Assembly: GCF_025857195.1 (NCBI RefSeq)
Contig: NZ_CP109793.1
Coordinates: 1-64,000 of the forward strand
DNA length: 64,000 nt
Source of the DNA: Leisingera thetidis
GTDB lineage: Bacteria; Pseudomonadota; Alphaproteobacteria; Rhodobacterales; Rhodobacteraceae
Direction of reading: 5' to 3'
Under the pieces are notes generated by a model. That model was not told the origin of the DNA, made no database searches, and worked only from the letters and a program-made list of their open reading frames with translations. Each line of letters starts with the position of its first letter. Position 1 is the first letter of the stretch. Shown in pieces: positions 35,548 to 46,285 of the stretch. Made by a program: the position numbers and the translations under genes.

Positions 35548-37076
35548 GGCGGTTCTCCCCCTCGCGGGCATGGCTGCGCAAACCATCATAGCGATGGACG
35601 TCGGCCTTGGGCTCCTTGTGCAGCGTCAAGGCCTGCGGGGTCTCCACCTCCGGCGCCGCAAGCGGCTTCCCATCAACCAACCGGTGCAGGAGGTTCAGCA
35701 CATGCGTCTTGGTCGGCACACCGGCTTCCAAAGCGAGCTCTACAGCTTGGAGGACGGCCTGCTCGTCGTGGTGCAAAACGAGAGACAAGACATCCGCCAT
35801 TTCCCTGTCACCGCCCGGGCGCTTGAGCATCAGTGTCTGGAGCGACCGGAAGGCTTGGGGCATTTCCGTGAAGGGGGCTCCATTGCGCAGCGCTCCGGGC
35901 TTTCGCTGCACAACTGCCAGGTAATGCCGCCAGTCGTAGACCGTTTTTCCCGGCGCGCTATGCGATCTCTCGATAACCCTATGGTGTTCGCAAAGAATCT
36001 GCCCCTCTGCGGCGACCACGATCCGTTCCGGATAGACCCTCAAGCTGACAGGCCGGTTCGCAAAAGAGGCGGGGACGCTGTAACGGTTCCGCTCAAAGGT
36101 GATCAGACAGGTTGGGGATACACGTTTGCTCTGTTCGACAAAGCCGTCGAAGGCTGGAGGAGACGGCATCAGCACGGACGTCTCCTCGGCCCAGACGTCA
36201 GCGACGGAGCCCGGGCGCGAGCCGTGCGGGATCTCGCTCCAAAGCTCTATGCAGCGGCCCTCCAGCCAAGCATTCAAGGCCGCCAGGTCTGGATGGTTCG
36301 GCACCGGCTGCCAGAGCCGGTGGCGGGAATCCCGGACATTCTTCTCGACTTGGCCTTTCTCCCACCCCGCCGCCGGGTTGCAGAATTCCGGCTCGAAGAC
36401 ATAGTGGCTGGCCATTGCCAGGAAGCGCGCATTGATCTGGCGGTTCTTGCCTTTGCCGACCCGGTCAACCGCTGTGCGCATATTGTCATAAATCCCGCGC
36501 TGGGGCACGCCGCCGAAGACCCGGAACGCATGCCAATGCGCGTCAAACAGCATCTCATGGGTTTGCAGAAGGTAGGCCCGGACCAGGAAGGCCCGGCTGT
36601 GCGACAGCTTGATATGGGCAACCTGGAGCTTGGTGCGCTCTCCACCGAGGATCGCCCAGTCTTCGCTCCAGTCGAATTGGAAGGCTTCGCCCGGCTGAAA
36701 CGCCAGAGGAACAAACGTCCCGCGGCCTGTCGACTGCTGAATGCGCTGACGTTCCGCGCGCCATGCCCGCGCGAAGGCCGCCACCCGCCCGTACGAGCCG
36801 GTAAAGCCAAGAGCCGCCAGGTCCGCATGCAGCTGCTTGACCGTGCGCCGCTGCTTGCGGGGGTTTGCGCAATTCCGCGGCAAGCCAAGCAGACAGCTTG
36901 TCCGCGAAAGGGTCCAGCTTGCTCGGACGCTGCGGGACATGAAACCGAGGCTCAACAGCTCCCGAACGTAAATACTTGCGAATGGTGTTGCGGGAGAGGC
37001 CCGTTCGCCTCGCTATCTCCCGAATAGACATCTGATCCCGAAGCGCCCAGCGTCGGATCACACTCAAAAATGCCAT
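35537..37076 (-). pseudogene. istA: IS21 transposase IstA, frameshifted
   Basis: MAFLSVIRRWALRDQMSIREIARRTGLSRNTIRKYLRSG (helix-turn-helix) from ATG 37076, then a break near 36867 where one extra C in AAACCCCCGC shifts the frame. The rest continues KQRRTVKQLHADLAALGFTGSYG ... FQFDWSEDWAILGG (catalytic Asp) ... GIYDNMRTAVDRV ... EKGQVEKNVRDSRHRLW (catalytic Glu region). About 515 aa if corrected. Confidence 0.87.
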
Positions 37077-37189
37077 GTCGATCACTCCAATAACCCCTGC
37101 CGATAAAAGCCAGGGGCACGGTCACACATGGGTCAATTCTCGATGAAAACTTTCGCCTGTCCCGGGTCAGATCTCAGCGGAAATCAACA

Positions 37190-37565
37190 GTTTCCGCAAA
37201 AAACGGTGGGCGGCGGCCTTGTTGCGGCGCGACTGGATCAGGATTTCGAGCACATCGCCCTTGGCGTCAACGGCCCGCCAAAGCCAGTGGCTCCGGCCCT
37301 TGATCCGGATCACGACTTCATCGAGATGCCATTTGTCCGCCGGCGCTGAACGGTCCCGGCGGATCTTTGCGGCAAACTGATGCCCGAACCGGTTCACCCA
37401 GTCACGGATCGTCTCGTACGAAACTGAGACACCGCGTTCCGCCAACAGATCCTCAACGTCGCGCAGGCTCAGAGCGAACCGATGGTAGGCCCAAACGGCG
37501 TAACCAATCACGCTCCGTGGAAACCGGAAGCCTTTGATCCGGGACAAATCTTCGATGTTCAGCAT
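37190..37565 (-). pseudogene. IS6-family transposase N-terminal fragment (copy D)
   Basis: MLNIEDLSRIKGFRFPRSVIGYAVWAYHRFALSLRDVEDLLAERGVSVSYETIRDWVNRFG ... DKWHLDEVVIRIKGRSHWLWRAVDAKGDVLEILIQSRRNKAAAHRFLRKLL, cut at 37190 by the end of the IS21 element. The catalytic C-terminal half is absent. It in turn interrupts a second IS21 istA. Confidence 0.85.
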
Positions 37566-37574
37566 GACAGAGAA

Positions 37575-38282
37575 CTACCCAGCCGATGCGGCGTCAGCAA
37601 CCTGACAAAGCCCGTAGCGGTCCCGGATCACGTAGTGGGACAGCATCTCGCTGAACAGCCGCGCGCGCTTGCGGGTTCCGTCAGGCTCGATCTTCGCCAC
37701 AAGGCACCGGTCGTTGTCGTACAGGATCGACTGCGGAACGGCCCCGAAGAACCCAAAGGCATGGACGTGGCCATCCATCCAGGCTTCCGCTGTCGCCGCC
37801 GGATAGGCCCGGATGTAGCAAGCATCGCTGTGCGGCAGATCCAGGGCAAAGAAATGGGTCTTCTGTTTAACACCGCCGATCACTACCACTGCCTCGCCGA
37901 AATCGGCTTGAGCAGGGCCTGGCGCGTGCGTCAGAGGAACGAACACTTCGCGATGCCGCCGACCGTGCTCCCTTACATAGTCCTTGATGATGGCATAGCC
38001 GCCCTCGAAGCCATGCTCGTCGCGAAGCCGCTCGAAAATCCGCTTGGCCGTATGCCGCTGCTTGCGTGGTCTCTCCCGGTCTTCTGAAAGCCATTGATCG
38101 ATGATTCCGGTGAACCCATCCAGTTTGGGCCGCCGGATCGGCGCTGAGCGCCGATAGCCAGGCGGAATCGAAAACGCCAAAATCTTCCGAACGCTGTCAC
38201 GAGATATCCCGAAATGCCGCGCCGCTTCACGCTGGCTCATGCCCTCTGCGTACGCCAGTCGAACCTTGCGATATAAATCCAC
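37575..38282 (-). pseudogene. Second IS21-type IstA, 3'-truncated
   Basis: 235 codons: MDLYRKVRLAYAEGMSQREAARHFGISRDSVRKILAFSIPPGYRR (helix-turn-helix), APGPAQADFGEAVVVIGG (catalytic Asp region) and PQSILYDNDRCLVAKI, ending abruptly at the IS6 fragment. A different IS21 subtype from the one at 33289-37189. Confidence 0.85.
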
Positions 38283-38564
38283 GGTGAAGATCCTCCCGCC
38301 CTCCCTCCGTTAAAAGAAGGGCAAAGGTGGACGACTTTTACGCCGCCTGCAGCAGAATCATCCCGCCGCTACCGTGGTCGACTTTCTCACCGCCGTTCTC
38401 AGTCCAGCAAAACGCTTGCGTTCAGCCTGCGGATATATTTGCGACACAACCCGGCTGGGAAGCGATGGCGTTTGTAGCTGATAGTCGTCGCCTGCATGCG
38501 CGGTCACTACGCCAAGTTTCCAACTCTTCCAAGTGCATCGAGTTAACGTGAAATCTCCTCCACT
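38283..38564. other. Non-coding gap at the IS/cassette boundary
   Basis: About 280 bp between the istA fragment and the amidohydrolase stop. I see no gene; it probably holds the outer end of the truncated IS21. Confidence 0.4.
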
Positions 38565-39972
38565 TCAGACCGGCGGCATTTTTTCGGGGGGGATCGGATC
38601 GACATAGGGCATGCTGCCGACCGTTTCAATGAACTCCTGCCGTACCTTCTCCAGCCGTGCCGTGTTTTCAATCAGCTCGGCTGCGGCCAGCGCCATCACC
38701 GTTGCCGCATACATCATGCCCTTGTGCCCGATGCTCATGCCGCCCGATGCGACGACCCCCCAGGAATGCGGCGATGCGTTCAGGGGCCAGCAGGTGGTGC
38801 GGATCATGCAAAAGCGGCGTTCTCCAGCCGACCTCAGCCACGTCGGTGGAGGCATGGTGGATTTTGCCGGTATCGACCTGATCGTATGTCTCCCAAATTA
38901 GCGGCGCATAGTTTGACGCAGGGGGCAGGTTCAGGATCCGGCGCTGGAAATCGGCGCCACCGGGCGGATAATCTGAGTTGATCTTGGCGGCGAATTCCAT
39001 TTCCGCCTCATTGAAATCAATCGTACCAAGCTCCTGCATCTTCTCATATTGCAGATCGGCCAGTGCCTGATTGTTGATGAGGCAGGAAGTGCCGCTTTCC
39101 ACCTCGGCCTCGAAACGGGTGCCGGTCATCAGCGCGGCACCTTTGGCGATATCGTTCAGCCGAGACACCAAATCCTCGACCTCCGCCGGGTAGAGCGATT
39201 TGGCGAGGTAAAGGACGGATGCGGTATCCGGCACGATATTCGGGGACTTGCCGCCATCGGTGATCTGGTAATGCAGGCGCACATAATCCTCGACATGTTC
39301 GCGCAGGTAGTTCGTGCCGATATTCATCAACTCCACCGCGTCGAGCGCGGAGCGTCCCAGATGCGGCGCGGTGCCTGCATGGGAAGCCCGCCCCTTAAAC
39401 CGGTAGTGGATCGACCGCGCGCCCAGGAAGGTGCCCCGCACCGGGTAGTTGGACCAGCCGGGGTGGAAGTTGAACGCCGCGTCCAGATCGTCAAAGGCGC
39501 CGTCGCGGGCCATGTAAACCTTACCGAACCCCACCTCTTCCGCAGGGCAGCCGTAATAGCGGAGCGTCCCTGTTTGCCCGGTGGAAATCATCCAAGCCTT
39601 CAGCGCCGCAGCAGAGGCAAGCGCGCCCGTGCCGAGTAGGTTGTGGCCACAGCCATGACCGTTTGCGCCGTCCTCCAGCGCCTCCTTCGACTGCTGAATT
39701 TTCTGTGACAGTCCCGGCAGTGCGTCATATTCGCCGATAAATCCGATGACCGGACCGGATCCGTTGGACCAGCTGGCCACAAAAGCGGTGGGCAGTCCGC
39801 CCGCACCCCAAGTGATGTCGAACCCGTCCGCTTCCAGATCGTCAGCCTGGATCTTTGACGATTTGATCTCCTGAAAGCAAATCTCCGGGGTCGCCCAGAT
39901 ATCGTCAGCTACGCCGATGAACCGACTGCTGTTGTCGATCAGCCACCGGGCGATGTCATGTTGCTCGGTCAT
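38565..39972 (-). pseudogene. M20-family amidohydrolase (AbgB-like), frameshifted near the C-terminus
   Basis: Starts MTEQHDIARWLIDNSSRFIGVADDIWATPEICFQE at ATG 39972. Metal-binding motifs GEYDALPGL, NGHGCGHNLLG and YGCPAEEVGFGKVYM (EE pair) and the dimerisation domain (FKGRASHAGTAPHLGRSALDA) match p-aminobenzoyl-glutamate/indole-acetyl-amino-acid hydrolase subunit B types. After STDVAEVGWRTPLL (about 38807) the frame shifts, and the tail TTCWPLNASPHSWGVVASGGMSIGHKGMMYAA, which includes the last metal His, is in another frame. The start overlaps the end of the TRAP permease gene (4 bp). Likely hydrolyses the amide or conjugate imported by that transporter. Confidence 0.85.
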
Positions 39973-42338
39973 GGGGCCTCCCATCTGTTTTGGCCGGTAT
40001 TCGATGTCTTGCCAGCCTGCCTCCAATGCCAGGCAAGTGCCAGCCCTGCGAGAATCAGAGCAGCAATCTGTATCTCGTGCGTTTTGAATAGGACGGCACC
40101 AGCTACCGCAAGACGGAGCCAGATTTCCCAGCGCGCCAGCTTTGCCCGCTCGAACCCTGCCAAGGCGCTGGACACCAGATAGAGCGCCAGTACGAGACGC
40201 AGCAGCAACCACACCAACGACAGGGTGTCGATCGTTCCGTCATAGCCGTCGAGATAGACTGAACCTGTCTCCGATCCCGTCCCTGGGGCAAGCTGGGCAT
40301 AGTCAATCAGTAGAATCTCAGGGTAGAAAGCGAAAACAAAGGGAATGGTGAACACGACAATGCCAGCGCGGACAGCGGCGATGCCGGTGGCCATGGGCTC
40401 GGACTTCGAAATGGTTGAAGCCGCATAGGCTGCGATGGCCACTGGCGGGGTAATGGCCGAGGCGACAGCGAAGTAGAACACAAATAGATGCGCCGTGAAC
40501 ACCGAGGTCCCAAGCGCCACCAGCAGCGGACCGACCAGCAAGATAACGTTCACATAGGCGGGCAATGTGGGCATCCCCATACCCAGGAGGATGGTCACGC
40601 ACATCGCTACCACAAGAACCAACATTAGATATGCCGACCCCCCCATATGGACTTCCAGACCGAACACTTGGAACACATCTGCGGTTTTCAGCCAGTTCAG
40701 CACGTCGATTGTCAAAAGCCCTGTGAAGTTGGTGAAGTTGTTGCAGATGTCGATCACCGTGACTGCGATCAGCAACAGATACATGCGTGCGGCCAGAATC
40801 CCCGCCTGCGACAGCGCGTCCAGCAATTTGGCCGGGACGGCCCGGACACCGGGGTCAAGGAACAACAAGCCGAACAGCACGACAACCGCCCAAAATCCTG
40901 TGCTGTCTGGGTCTCCGGCTCCGTTGCGGATCAGTTCGAGAATCCAAGGCATCGGCGCGCCAGAAGCTGCATCATAGCCGATCAAACGAGCCAGAAACCC
41001 AGTGGAGACCTCGTCCTTGCCGGTCAGTAGCAGGAACAGGATGATCAGGATCGGCACAAAGATCATCACGAGGTTAAGCAAGTCCTGCCGGTTGATTTTC
41101 TGATCCTCGGTGAGCTCTCCAATGGCCTCAATCCCGGATTTGCGGGCCTGGAACATCACGGTCAGAAACATGGACAGGAAATAGGCAACAGCGGGTAGGA
41201 ATGCTGCCACGATCACTTCGGAATAGGGAACGCCTGACAGCGAGGCCAGAACAAAGGCCGCGACCCCCATGACCGGTGGCATGATCTGGCCGCCGGTTGA
41301 CGCTGCGGCTTCGACCCCGCCAGCAAACCGGCCAGAGTAACCTGCCTTCTGCATCATCGGAATGGTCAGGGTGCCTGTACCCAGCACATTGACCACTGGT
41401 CCGCCCGAAATTGTCCCGAATGCCGCCGATCCGACGATGGCCGCATGGGCACTGCCGCCGCGCAGTCGGTATGTCGCGGCCACCGCCATCCGGATCAACG
41501 ACTGCCCGCCCGCCGATGCACCGAACAGAGCACCCAGGACGATGTAGGGGAAGACTGTGTTGACAATAATGTTCAGGAACTGGCCCAGAACACCGTTCGA
41601 TTCAAGTATGATCGCATTGCGCGCCGCCGCGATCGCAGTGGAATAGCTGCGTTCTTCCTCAATGGCTGATCCGATGGCGGTGGTCAGGTATGGATTGTCC
41701 GAAAGGCCGAAATACCAGATCAGCGAGGTGATCACCGTATAAGCAAGGGCCAGCAGCGCCACGACCACGATGGGGAAACCCCACATCTTGATGATGAACA
41801 GGAAAAAAACCGCGGTGCAAACTAGGAAAAACGGTAGAATCCAGTTGCCCAGTGTGGTCACGCATTCCGGCATGTCTGCGACGGGGTCGGTGCCGAACAA
41901 CTCCCGGTACTCCTCGGCGCGCGCCAGGTTTTCCGCCATCAACCGCGCCCGTTCACCGTTCAACTGGTCGATCAGGCAGATATCGGGATGCTCGATCCAA
42001 TATACGAGACAGAGCGCCACGGTGGTGACAAACATCAGCGTATCAAGGAAGACCCCCAAATAGAATTTCGGACGCGACTCAAGGCGCCAGGAGCTCGAAA
42101 AAGAGCTAACGGTCAGCGCAATAATCATCATCAGGAAAAAGACCATCGGAAAGAACACCGACGGATCGAATTTGCTGATTTGCTGAATGTCGGCGAAGCC
42201 CGGAATGGACCGGACAAGGTCAAGCAGGCCGGGAATATTCGGCAAGTTGTTGACCATCACCAACAGAACCAGAACCAGGCCGAGCCAAACCGTAATCCGT
42301 CTCTCGTTAAACTGCCCGCCTTCATCAAGAACCGTCAT
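39969..42338 (-). CDS. TAXI-type TRAP transporter, fused DctQM permease
   Basis: 789 aa from ATG 42338. About 18-20 membrane helices: an N-terminal DctQ-like part with a large periplasmic loop (EHPDICLIDQLNGERARLMAENLARAEEYRELF), then the DctM part with GSAAFGTISGGPVVNVLGTGTLTIPMMQKAGYSGRFAGGVEAAASTGGQIMPPVMG and LLGMGMPTLPAYV. The fused permease is typical of TAXI systems, which work with the binding protein encoded just upstream. Energised by an ion gradient. Confidence 0.92.
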   Translation of the reverse strand: MTVLDEGGQFNERRITVWLGLVLVLLVMVNNLPNIPGLLDLVRSIPGFADIQQISKFDPSVFFPMVFFLMMIIALTVSSFSSSWRLESRPKFYLGVFLDTLMFVTTVALCLVYWIEHPDICLIDQLNGERARLMAENLARAEEYRELFGTDPVADMPECVTTLGNWILPFFLVCTAVFFLFIIKMWGFPIVVVALLALAYTVITSLIWYFGLSDNPYLTTAIGSAIEEERSYSTAIAAARNAIILESNGVLGQFLNIIVNTVFPYIVLGALFGASAGGQSLIRMAVAATYRLRGGSAHAAIVGSAAFGTISGGPVVNVLGTGTLTIPMMQKAGYSGRFAGGVEAAASTGGQIMPPVMGVAAFVLASLSGVPYSEVIVAAFLPAVAYFLSMFLTVMFQARKSGIEAIGELTEDQKINRQDLLNLVMIFVPILIILFLLLTGKDEVSTGFLARLIGYDAASGAPMPWILELIRNGAGDPDSTGFWAVVVLFGLLFLDPGVRAVPAKLLDALSQAGILAARMYLLLIAVTVIDICNNFTNFTGLLTIDVLNWLKTADVFQVFGLEVHMGGSAYLMLVLVVAMCVTILLGMGMPTLPAYVNVILLVGPLLVALGTSVFTAHLFVFYFAVASAITPPVAIAAYAASTISKSEPMATGIAAVRAGIVVFTIPFVFAFYPEILLIDYAQLAPGTGSETGSVYLDGYDGTIDTLSLVWLLLRLVLALYLVSSALAGFERAKLARWEIWLRLAVAGAVLFKTHEIQIAALILAGLALAWHWRQAGKTSNTGQNRWEAP

Positions 42339-42492
42339 GGCACGCCTTTCTGCATCAGGGTAGAGCCTTTGCCAAGGTCTCCACAATGGACTGTCTTAAA
42401 CAGCGACGGTGCCGCCGGTACTAAACAAAGAGGGTGCATACTGGGACGCACACCGCCTTTTTTTTGTAGCTCAGTTGTTCATAACCGGCCGA

Positions 42493-43547
42493 TCACGGCT
42501 TGGCGCAATCCGGCACGTCGAAACCGGCTTCTTCCCAGGCCATGAGCGCACCGGGGTGCAGTTTGATTCCGGCATTGCAAATGCCCATGGTTTCGTTGTC
42601 GATTTTGCCATAGCGGTTGCCCGGCGCCCACGGCGTTTTGGCCAGCAGTTCGGAATTGGTTTCGATAAAGGCCGCCGTTAGCGCCTTTGCCAGATCGTTG
42701 GGCATGTCCTTGTGGACGGTGTCGCCACCGGTTGCCGCAACAGCCCGGAACATATTGTCTTCCGAGATGACACTCACATCGTCGCCATAACCCATCTCCG
42801 AGATCGCCATGATCATCGGAGATTGACCGGGGCCCTTTGCCCATTTTTGGAACGCTTCACTTTCGAACGTGGCCACGGGCACCGAGACGATGTTCATGCG
42901 GCCTGCAGAAGAATAAAGCGGCATGAATTCGGCCGGGAAGGTCGCGTTGCGAACGGCCGCATCGACACTGCCATCCATGAACAGCGAATCCGCCTGCCCC
43001 CAAGCAACCTGCTTGCCATTATAGTTTTCGCCATCCTTCAACCCGGTCGTCAACTGGATCATGGTGCGCGCCATAGTCAACGCGCCACCACGGGGCGGGC
43101 CGTTGAACACGTTGCGACCTTCCAGCTTGTCCCAGCTGTCGATCCCGGTGCTTTCGTAAGCAAATAGCTGGAACGAGCTGAAGTGGTAGGGTAGAGCAGT
43201 CGCAGGTTGGCGGCCAGTGCAGCGCCCTTTTCCTTGCCCAGCTTGCCGTAAGGTCCAAGGCCCCGCGACAAGAGCGCATAGAGAACCAGCGGCGTGCTCA
43301 CGATGTCGGTCTGGCCCTCGGCGACCTGCTGAATCGATTTGGTCAACGTCTTACCGGTCTGAACCTGGATAGTGGCAATGCCGCGTTCAGCTGCGACCTC
43401 GGCCATATGGCTTGCCACCAGACCGCCAGCGCCCGTCGGAGTCGAGGTTTCCAGGGACAGCGTGATAGATTGTGCGCCAACCTGCGCCGGGACAAGCCCT
43501 GCCGCCAACACGCAGGCCATCAGAGTGGCTTTGAACTTTGATTGCAT
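42493..43547 (-). pseudogene. TAXI-type TRAP solute-binding protein, frameshifted
   Basis: ATG 43547: MQSKFKATLMACVLAAGLVPAQVGAQ signal peptide, then ITLSLETSTPTGAGGLVASHMAEVAAERGIATIQVQTGKTLTKSIQQVAEGQTDIV. One base is missing near 43185 (LYP then YHFSSFQLFAYESTGIDSWDKLEGRNVFNGPPRGGALTMARTMI in the next frame). The remainder is an intact C-terminal TAXI domain ending EEAGFDVPDCAKP. Periplasmic receptor for the permease. A single correction makes a normal 350-aa protein. Confidence 0.87.
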
Positions 43548-43599
43548 TGGCTTTTCTCCCTTTGGATTTGTTGTATCGCCGATTCTGCCGGTTAAGGTT

Positions 43600-44490
43600 T
43601 CACACATGGATCGTCAGCAGATCCTTTGCGATCTGCACCGGCCCGCCATAGGCCTCGCGAATGTTTTCCACGACCTTGTCTAGCTGGTCCGGCCCCATGA
43701 CCTCTACCGGCATATGTTTGGATGCCAGATTTCGCACTATCGGATTGGTGCTGTCCCAATGGCCGATATGCGTTGGGACCAAGAATTTGACCCCGGCATC
43801 CCGGGCGATCCGGCCCAATTCGCGTGGGCTGGTATGGGAAAAGGTGCCGATGCCGTTCTTGGAACGGAATTCGATGGCGGCTTCGTGGAACGTCGCCTCG
43901 TGGATCAACACATCGGCATCTTTGGCAAAATCCACCATTTCCGGTAACGCGGTCGTGTCGCTGCTGAACACCAAGGTCTTGCCTTCGCTTTCCAGCTTCA
44001 ACCCATAGCATTCGCAAGTCTCGGGCGGAATGTGGTCTACCGGCATCGCGGTGACCTTCAGCCGGTCGTCCACAAAGATCACGCCGGGTTTGATCGTGTG
44101 GACATCCGGGCGCAGCACTTCCAGATTGCCCTGCCGCTGCGGGTATTTCGCCCGCGCTTTGATATCGGTGTCAAATGCGCCATCTTCGAACAGGTGTGCA
44201 ACCGACTCCGACGTCCCCGGGGGGCCGTAGATCGGGATCGCTCCTTGACGATCAGCCATCCAGGACCCGATCACAAAAACCGGTAGGTCCGCCGTATGGT
44301 CGAAATGCAGATGGGTCAGAAAGATGGCCTCGACCGACAGCGGGTGGATGGCGCTCTCGATCATCTTCCGGGTCGCACCCGTCCCCATGTCCAGCAGGTA
44401 GGTCTTTTCCCGGATCTGAACGGCAATCGACGTATGCCCCCGATCCGGATCAAGTAGTGCTGCGCCGCTGCCAAGTATCGTAATTTTCAA
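43600..44490 (-). CDS. MBL-fold hydrolase (RNase Z/arylsulfatase-like)
   Basis: 296 aa. Motif LTHLHFDHTADLP (about residues 60-72), then VDHIPPETCECYGLKLESEGKTLVFSSDTTALPEMVDFAKDADVLIHEATF and PTHIGHW, the metal-site layout of RNase Z-type hydrolases. Soluble. First gene of the minus-strand cassette, 52 bp upstream of the binding-protein gene. Probably a hydrolase acting on the imported compound rather than a tRNA enzyme. Confidence 0.85.
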   Translation of the reverse strand: MKITILGSGAALLDPDRGHTSIAVQIREKTYLLDMGTGATRKMIESAIHPLSVEAIFLTHLHFDHTADLPVFVIGSWMADRQGAIPIYGPPGTSESVAHLFEDGAFDTDIKARAKYPQRQGNLEVLRPDVHTIKPGVIFVDDRLKVTAMPVDHIPPETCECYGLKLESEGKTLVFSSDTTALPEMVDFAKDADVLIHEATFHEAAIEFRSKNGIGTFSHTSPRELGRIARDAGVKFLVPTHIGHWDSTNPIVRNLASKHMPVEVMGPDQLDKVVENIREAYGGPVQIAKDLLTIHV

Positions 44491-44579
44491 AGCTCACCCC
44501 TAAATGTGCAGATGCACCTTGTTTACTCATTTAATTTACGCTACACTTGTTGGAGATTCTATGCAACCCCGGGGGCGGC

Positions 44580-45066
44580 GTGACGACTTGGAGGCAATAT
44601 CTGGAGGATCCAGAACAGTTCGAAGGCGCATTCCGCCTGTTCGATTTTCCAATGCACTACTTTGCAGCCATCCAGAAACGTAATCAGGTCAATCTCGGGC
44701 GCAAACTAGAAATGATCGGGCTGACACCGCTGGACTGGCGCATCCTCGCCGCACTGCGGGAAAACGGCTCCATGGCAATCAATGATCTTGCAGAAATAAC
44801 CGTGTTCGACCGCTTCAAGGTCAGCCGGGGGGGCCAATGATCTGATCAAACAGGGGCTTGTAGTGCCAGATCCAAGCGCCCGCGATGGCCGTAAACGGCG
44901 CTTGATCCTGTCCGAGAGCGGGCAGAAGAAATATAAAGAGGCATTTACCCTTGTCGCTCAAGTCTATCTGGCGAATTTCGAGGGGCTTTCAGACGATGAG
45001 TTTGAACAATTGATGCGACTTGTCAGGCGGATCAGAGACAATGTCTTTCACGTTGAGAAATACTAG
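44580..45066 (+). pseudogene. MarR-family regulator, frameshifted in a G7 run
   Basis: VTTWRQYLEDPEQFEGAFRLFDFPMHYFAAIQKRNQVNLGRKLEMIGLTPLDWRILAALRENGSMAINDLAEITVFDRFKVSR from GTG 44580 (a TTG at 44547 is also in frame). The G-run at about 44827 has seven G; six would let it continue GANDLIKQGLVVPDPSARDGRKRRLILSESGQKKYKEA. Winged-helix MarR domain complete if corrected. Divergent from the MBL-TAXI-amidohydrolase operon, so its likely regulator. Start codon uncertain. Confidence 0.8.
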
Positions 45067-45172
45067 GATCACGCAAATCCGCCGGTCGGATGACCCACTC
45101 CCAGCAGAGTTGCCATTTCCAGTGTGGTCCCCGTGCACACCAGCCCCGTTCAATCCGGTCATGTCTGTCAAG

Positions 45173-45368
45173 GGGGATTGCCAAGTTGTCTGGGTGTGAT
45201 TGAGAAAGGCGAGACCTCGGCGTGTCAGGCGCTTATTGCGGCAGCATAGCCGTTCCAGAGGTCGAAAGCATCGGCCCTGGCGTGGCGGTACGAGACAGCG
45301 GAAAGTTGATAGCGGCGGGGACGAAAGACGGTGTTGATCTGGTCGTGGGCTGCTAGAAACCTCTGAGC
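45173..45368 (-). pseudogene. IS6-family 3' remnant
   Basis: Begins with the IS6 end GGGATTGCCAAG (45173), as in copies A/B. It encodes, on the minus strand, the C-terminal transposase segment AAHDQINTVFRPRRYQLSAVSYRHARADAFDLWNGYAA. Truncated at 45369 by insertion of the next IS6 element. Confidence 0.75.
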
Positions 45369-46177
45369 GGCACTGTAAAGTTAACCGGCCTTGCCCGAAA
45401 CTGGGGCTGGCTGCGATGTTCACGCGGCTCGGAGATTAGCGATATCGCGCCACACATCCATGGCGGCGGTGCGGAGCTCGCGAAATTCTGCGGATGTCAT
45501 CTCGTGGCGGGGCAGGTGAAACAGGTTTGCAATCGGATCGTGGATGGAGACGAAGCGCTGCATTTGCCGAGGCGACTTGAAGCGTTTCATAATGCGTTTA
45601 CGCTTTCGGATAGGCTGGTGGGAGTTTTCGGCCCGGTTGTTCAGACCCTTGTGCGAGCGATGTTCAACCCCCCGGCATGATCGCACGCCTTGCCGCTGGG
45701 TATGCGCGAAGCTTGTCGGTGATCACAACACGCGGCGGATGGCCTTGCCGGGTTAACAGCTTGCGCATCAGGCGAAGAGCAGCCCGCCGGTCGCGACGGG
45801 CTTGGACCAGGACATCCAGCACAAACCCTTCCTGATCAACGGCCCGCCAAAGCCAATGCTTGCGTCCCCCGATCGAGACGACAACTTCGTCCAGATGCCA
45901 CTTGTCGCCGAGCTTGCCAGCCGACCGGCGGCGGATTGTTTTTGCGAATTCCCTTCCGAACTTTTCGGCCCAGGCCCGCACTGTCTGATGCGATACGATG
46001 ATGCCGCGCTCGGCAAGAAGATCTTCAACCATCCGAAGGCTCAGCGGAAACCGGAAATACAGCCAGACAGCGTAAGCAATCACTTTGGGCGGGAAACGGT
46101 GGCGGCGATAGAGACGGGCGTTGGTCATGCCGCCATGTCGCATTTTACGCGGGCAGCCGCTTTAACTTTACGGTGCC
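45369..46177 (-). mobile_element. IS6-family element, copy F
   Basis: 809 bp with ends GGCACTGTAAAGTTAA and CTTTACGGTGCC. Transposase (46143 to 45420): RLYRRHRFPPKVIAYAVWLYFRFPLSLRMVEDLLAERG ... DKWHLDEVVVSIGGRKHWLWRAVDQEG ... VVITDKLRAYPAARR. A G6 run at about 45670 is one G too long, so VEHRSHKGLNNRAENSHQPIRKRKR (with the catalytic Glu) is out of frame. It shares ends with the 122-bp element near 26.2 kb. Confidence 0.88.
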
Positions 46178-46179
46178 GG

Positions 46180-46285
46180 CGCCGGGCATGGCAGGAGGTA
46201 ATCCCGTTCTTTGCCTTCGATCCGGCGATCCGGAAAATCATTTACACCACGGATGAGATCGACAAGACATTTCTGCCGGATTCCT
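46180..46285 (+). pseudogene. IS256-type transposase scrap
   Basis: About 30 codons reading WQEVIPFFAFDPAIRKIIYTTDEIDKTF, the characteristic VIPFFAF...RKIIYTTNAIE segment of a different IS256-family transposase. Nothing else of it remains. Confidence 0.6.

Larger units (their letters stand above)
33289..37189 (-). mobile_element. IS21-family element interrupted by IS256
   Basis: Terminal inverted repeats of more than 30 bp: TGTTGATTTCCGCTGAGATC at 33289 and its complement ending at 37189, both continuing into TGACCCGGGA. Internal repeats GGGTCA...TCGATGAAAA lie near both ends. It holds istA (35537-37076) and istB (35547 down to 33373), and istB is split by the IS256 copy at 33702-35076. Confidence 0.85.
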
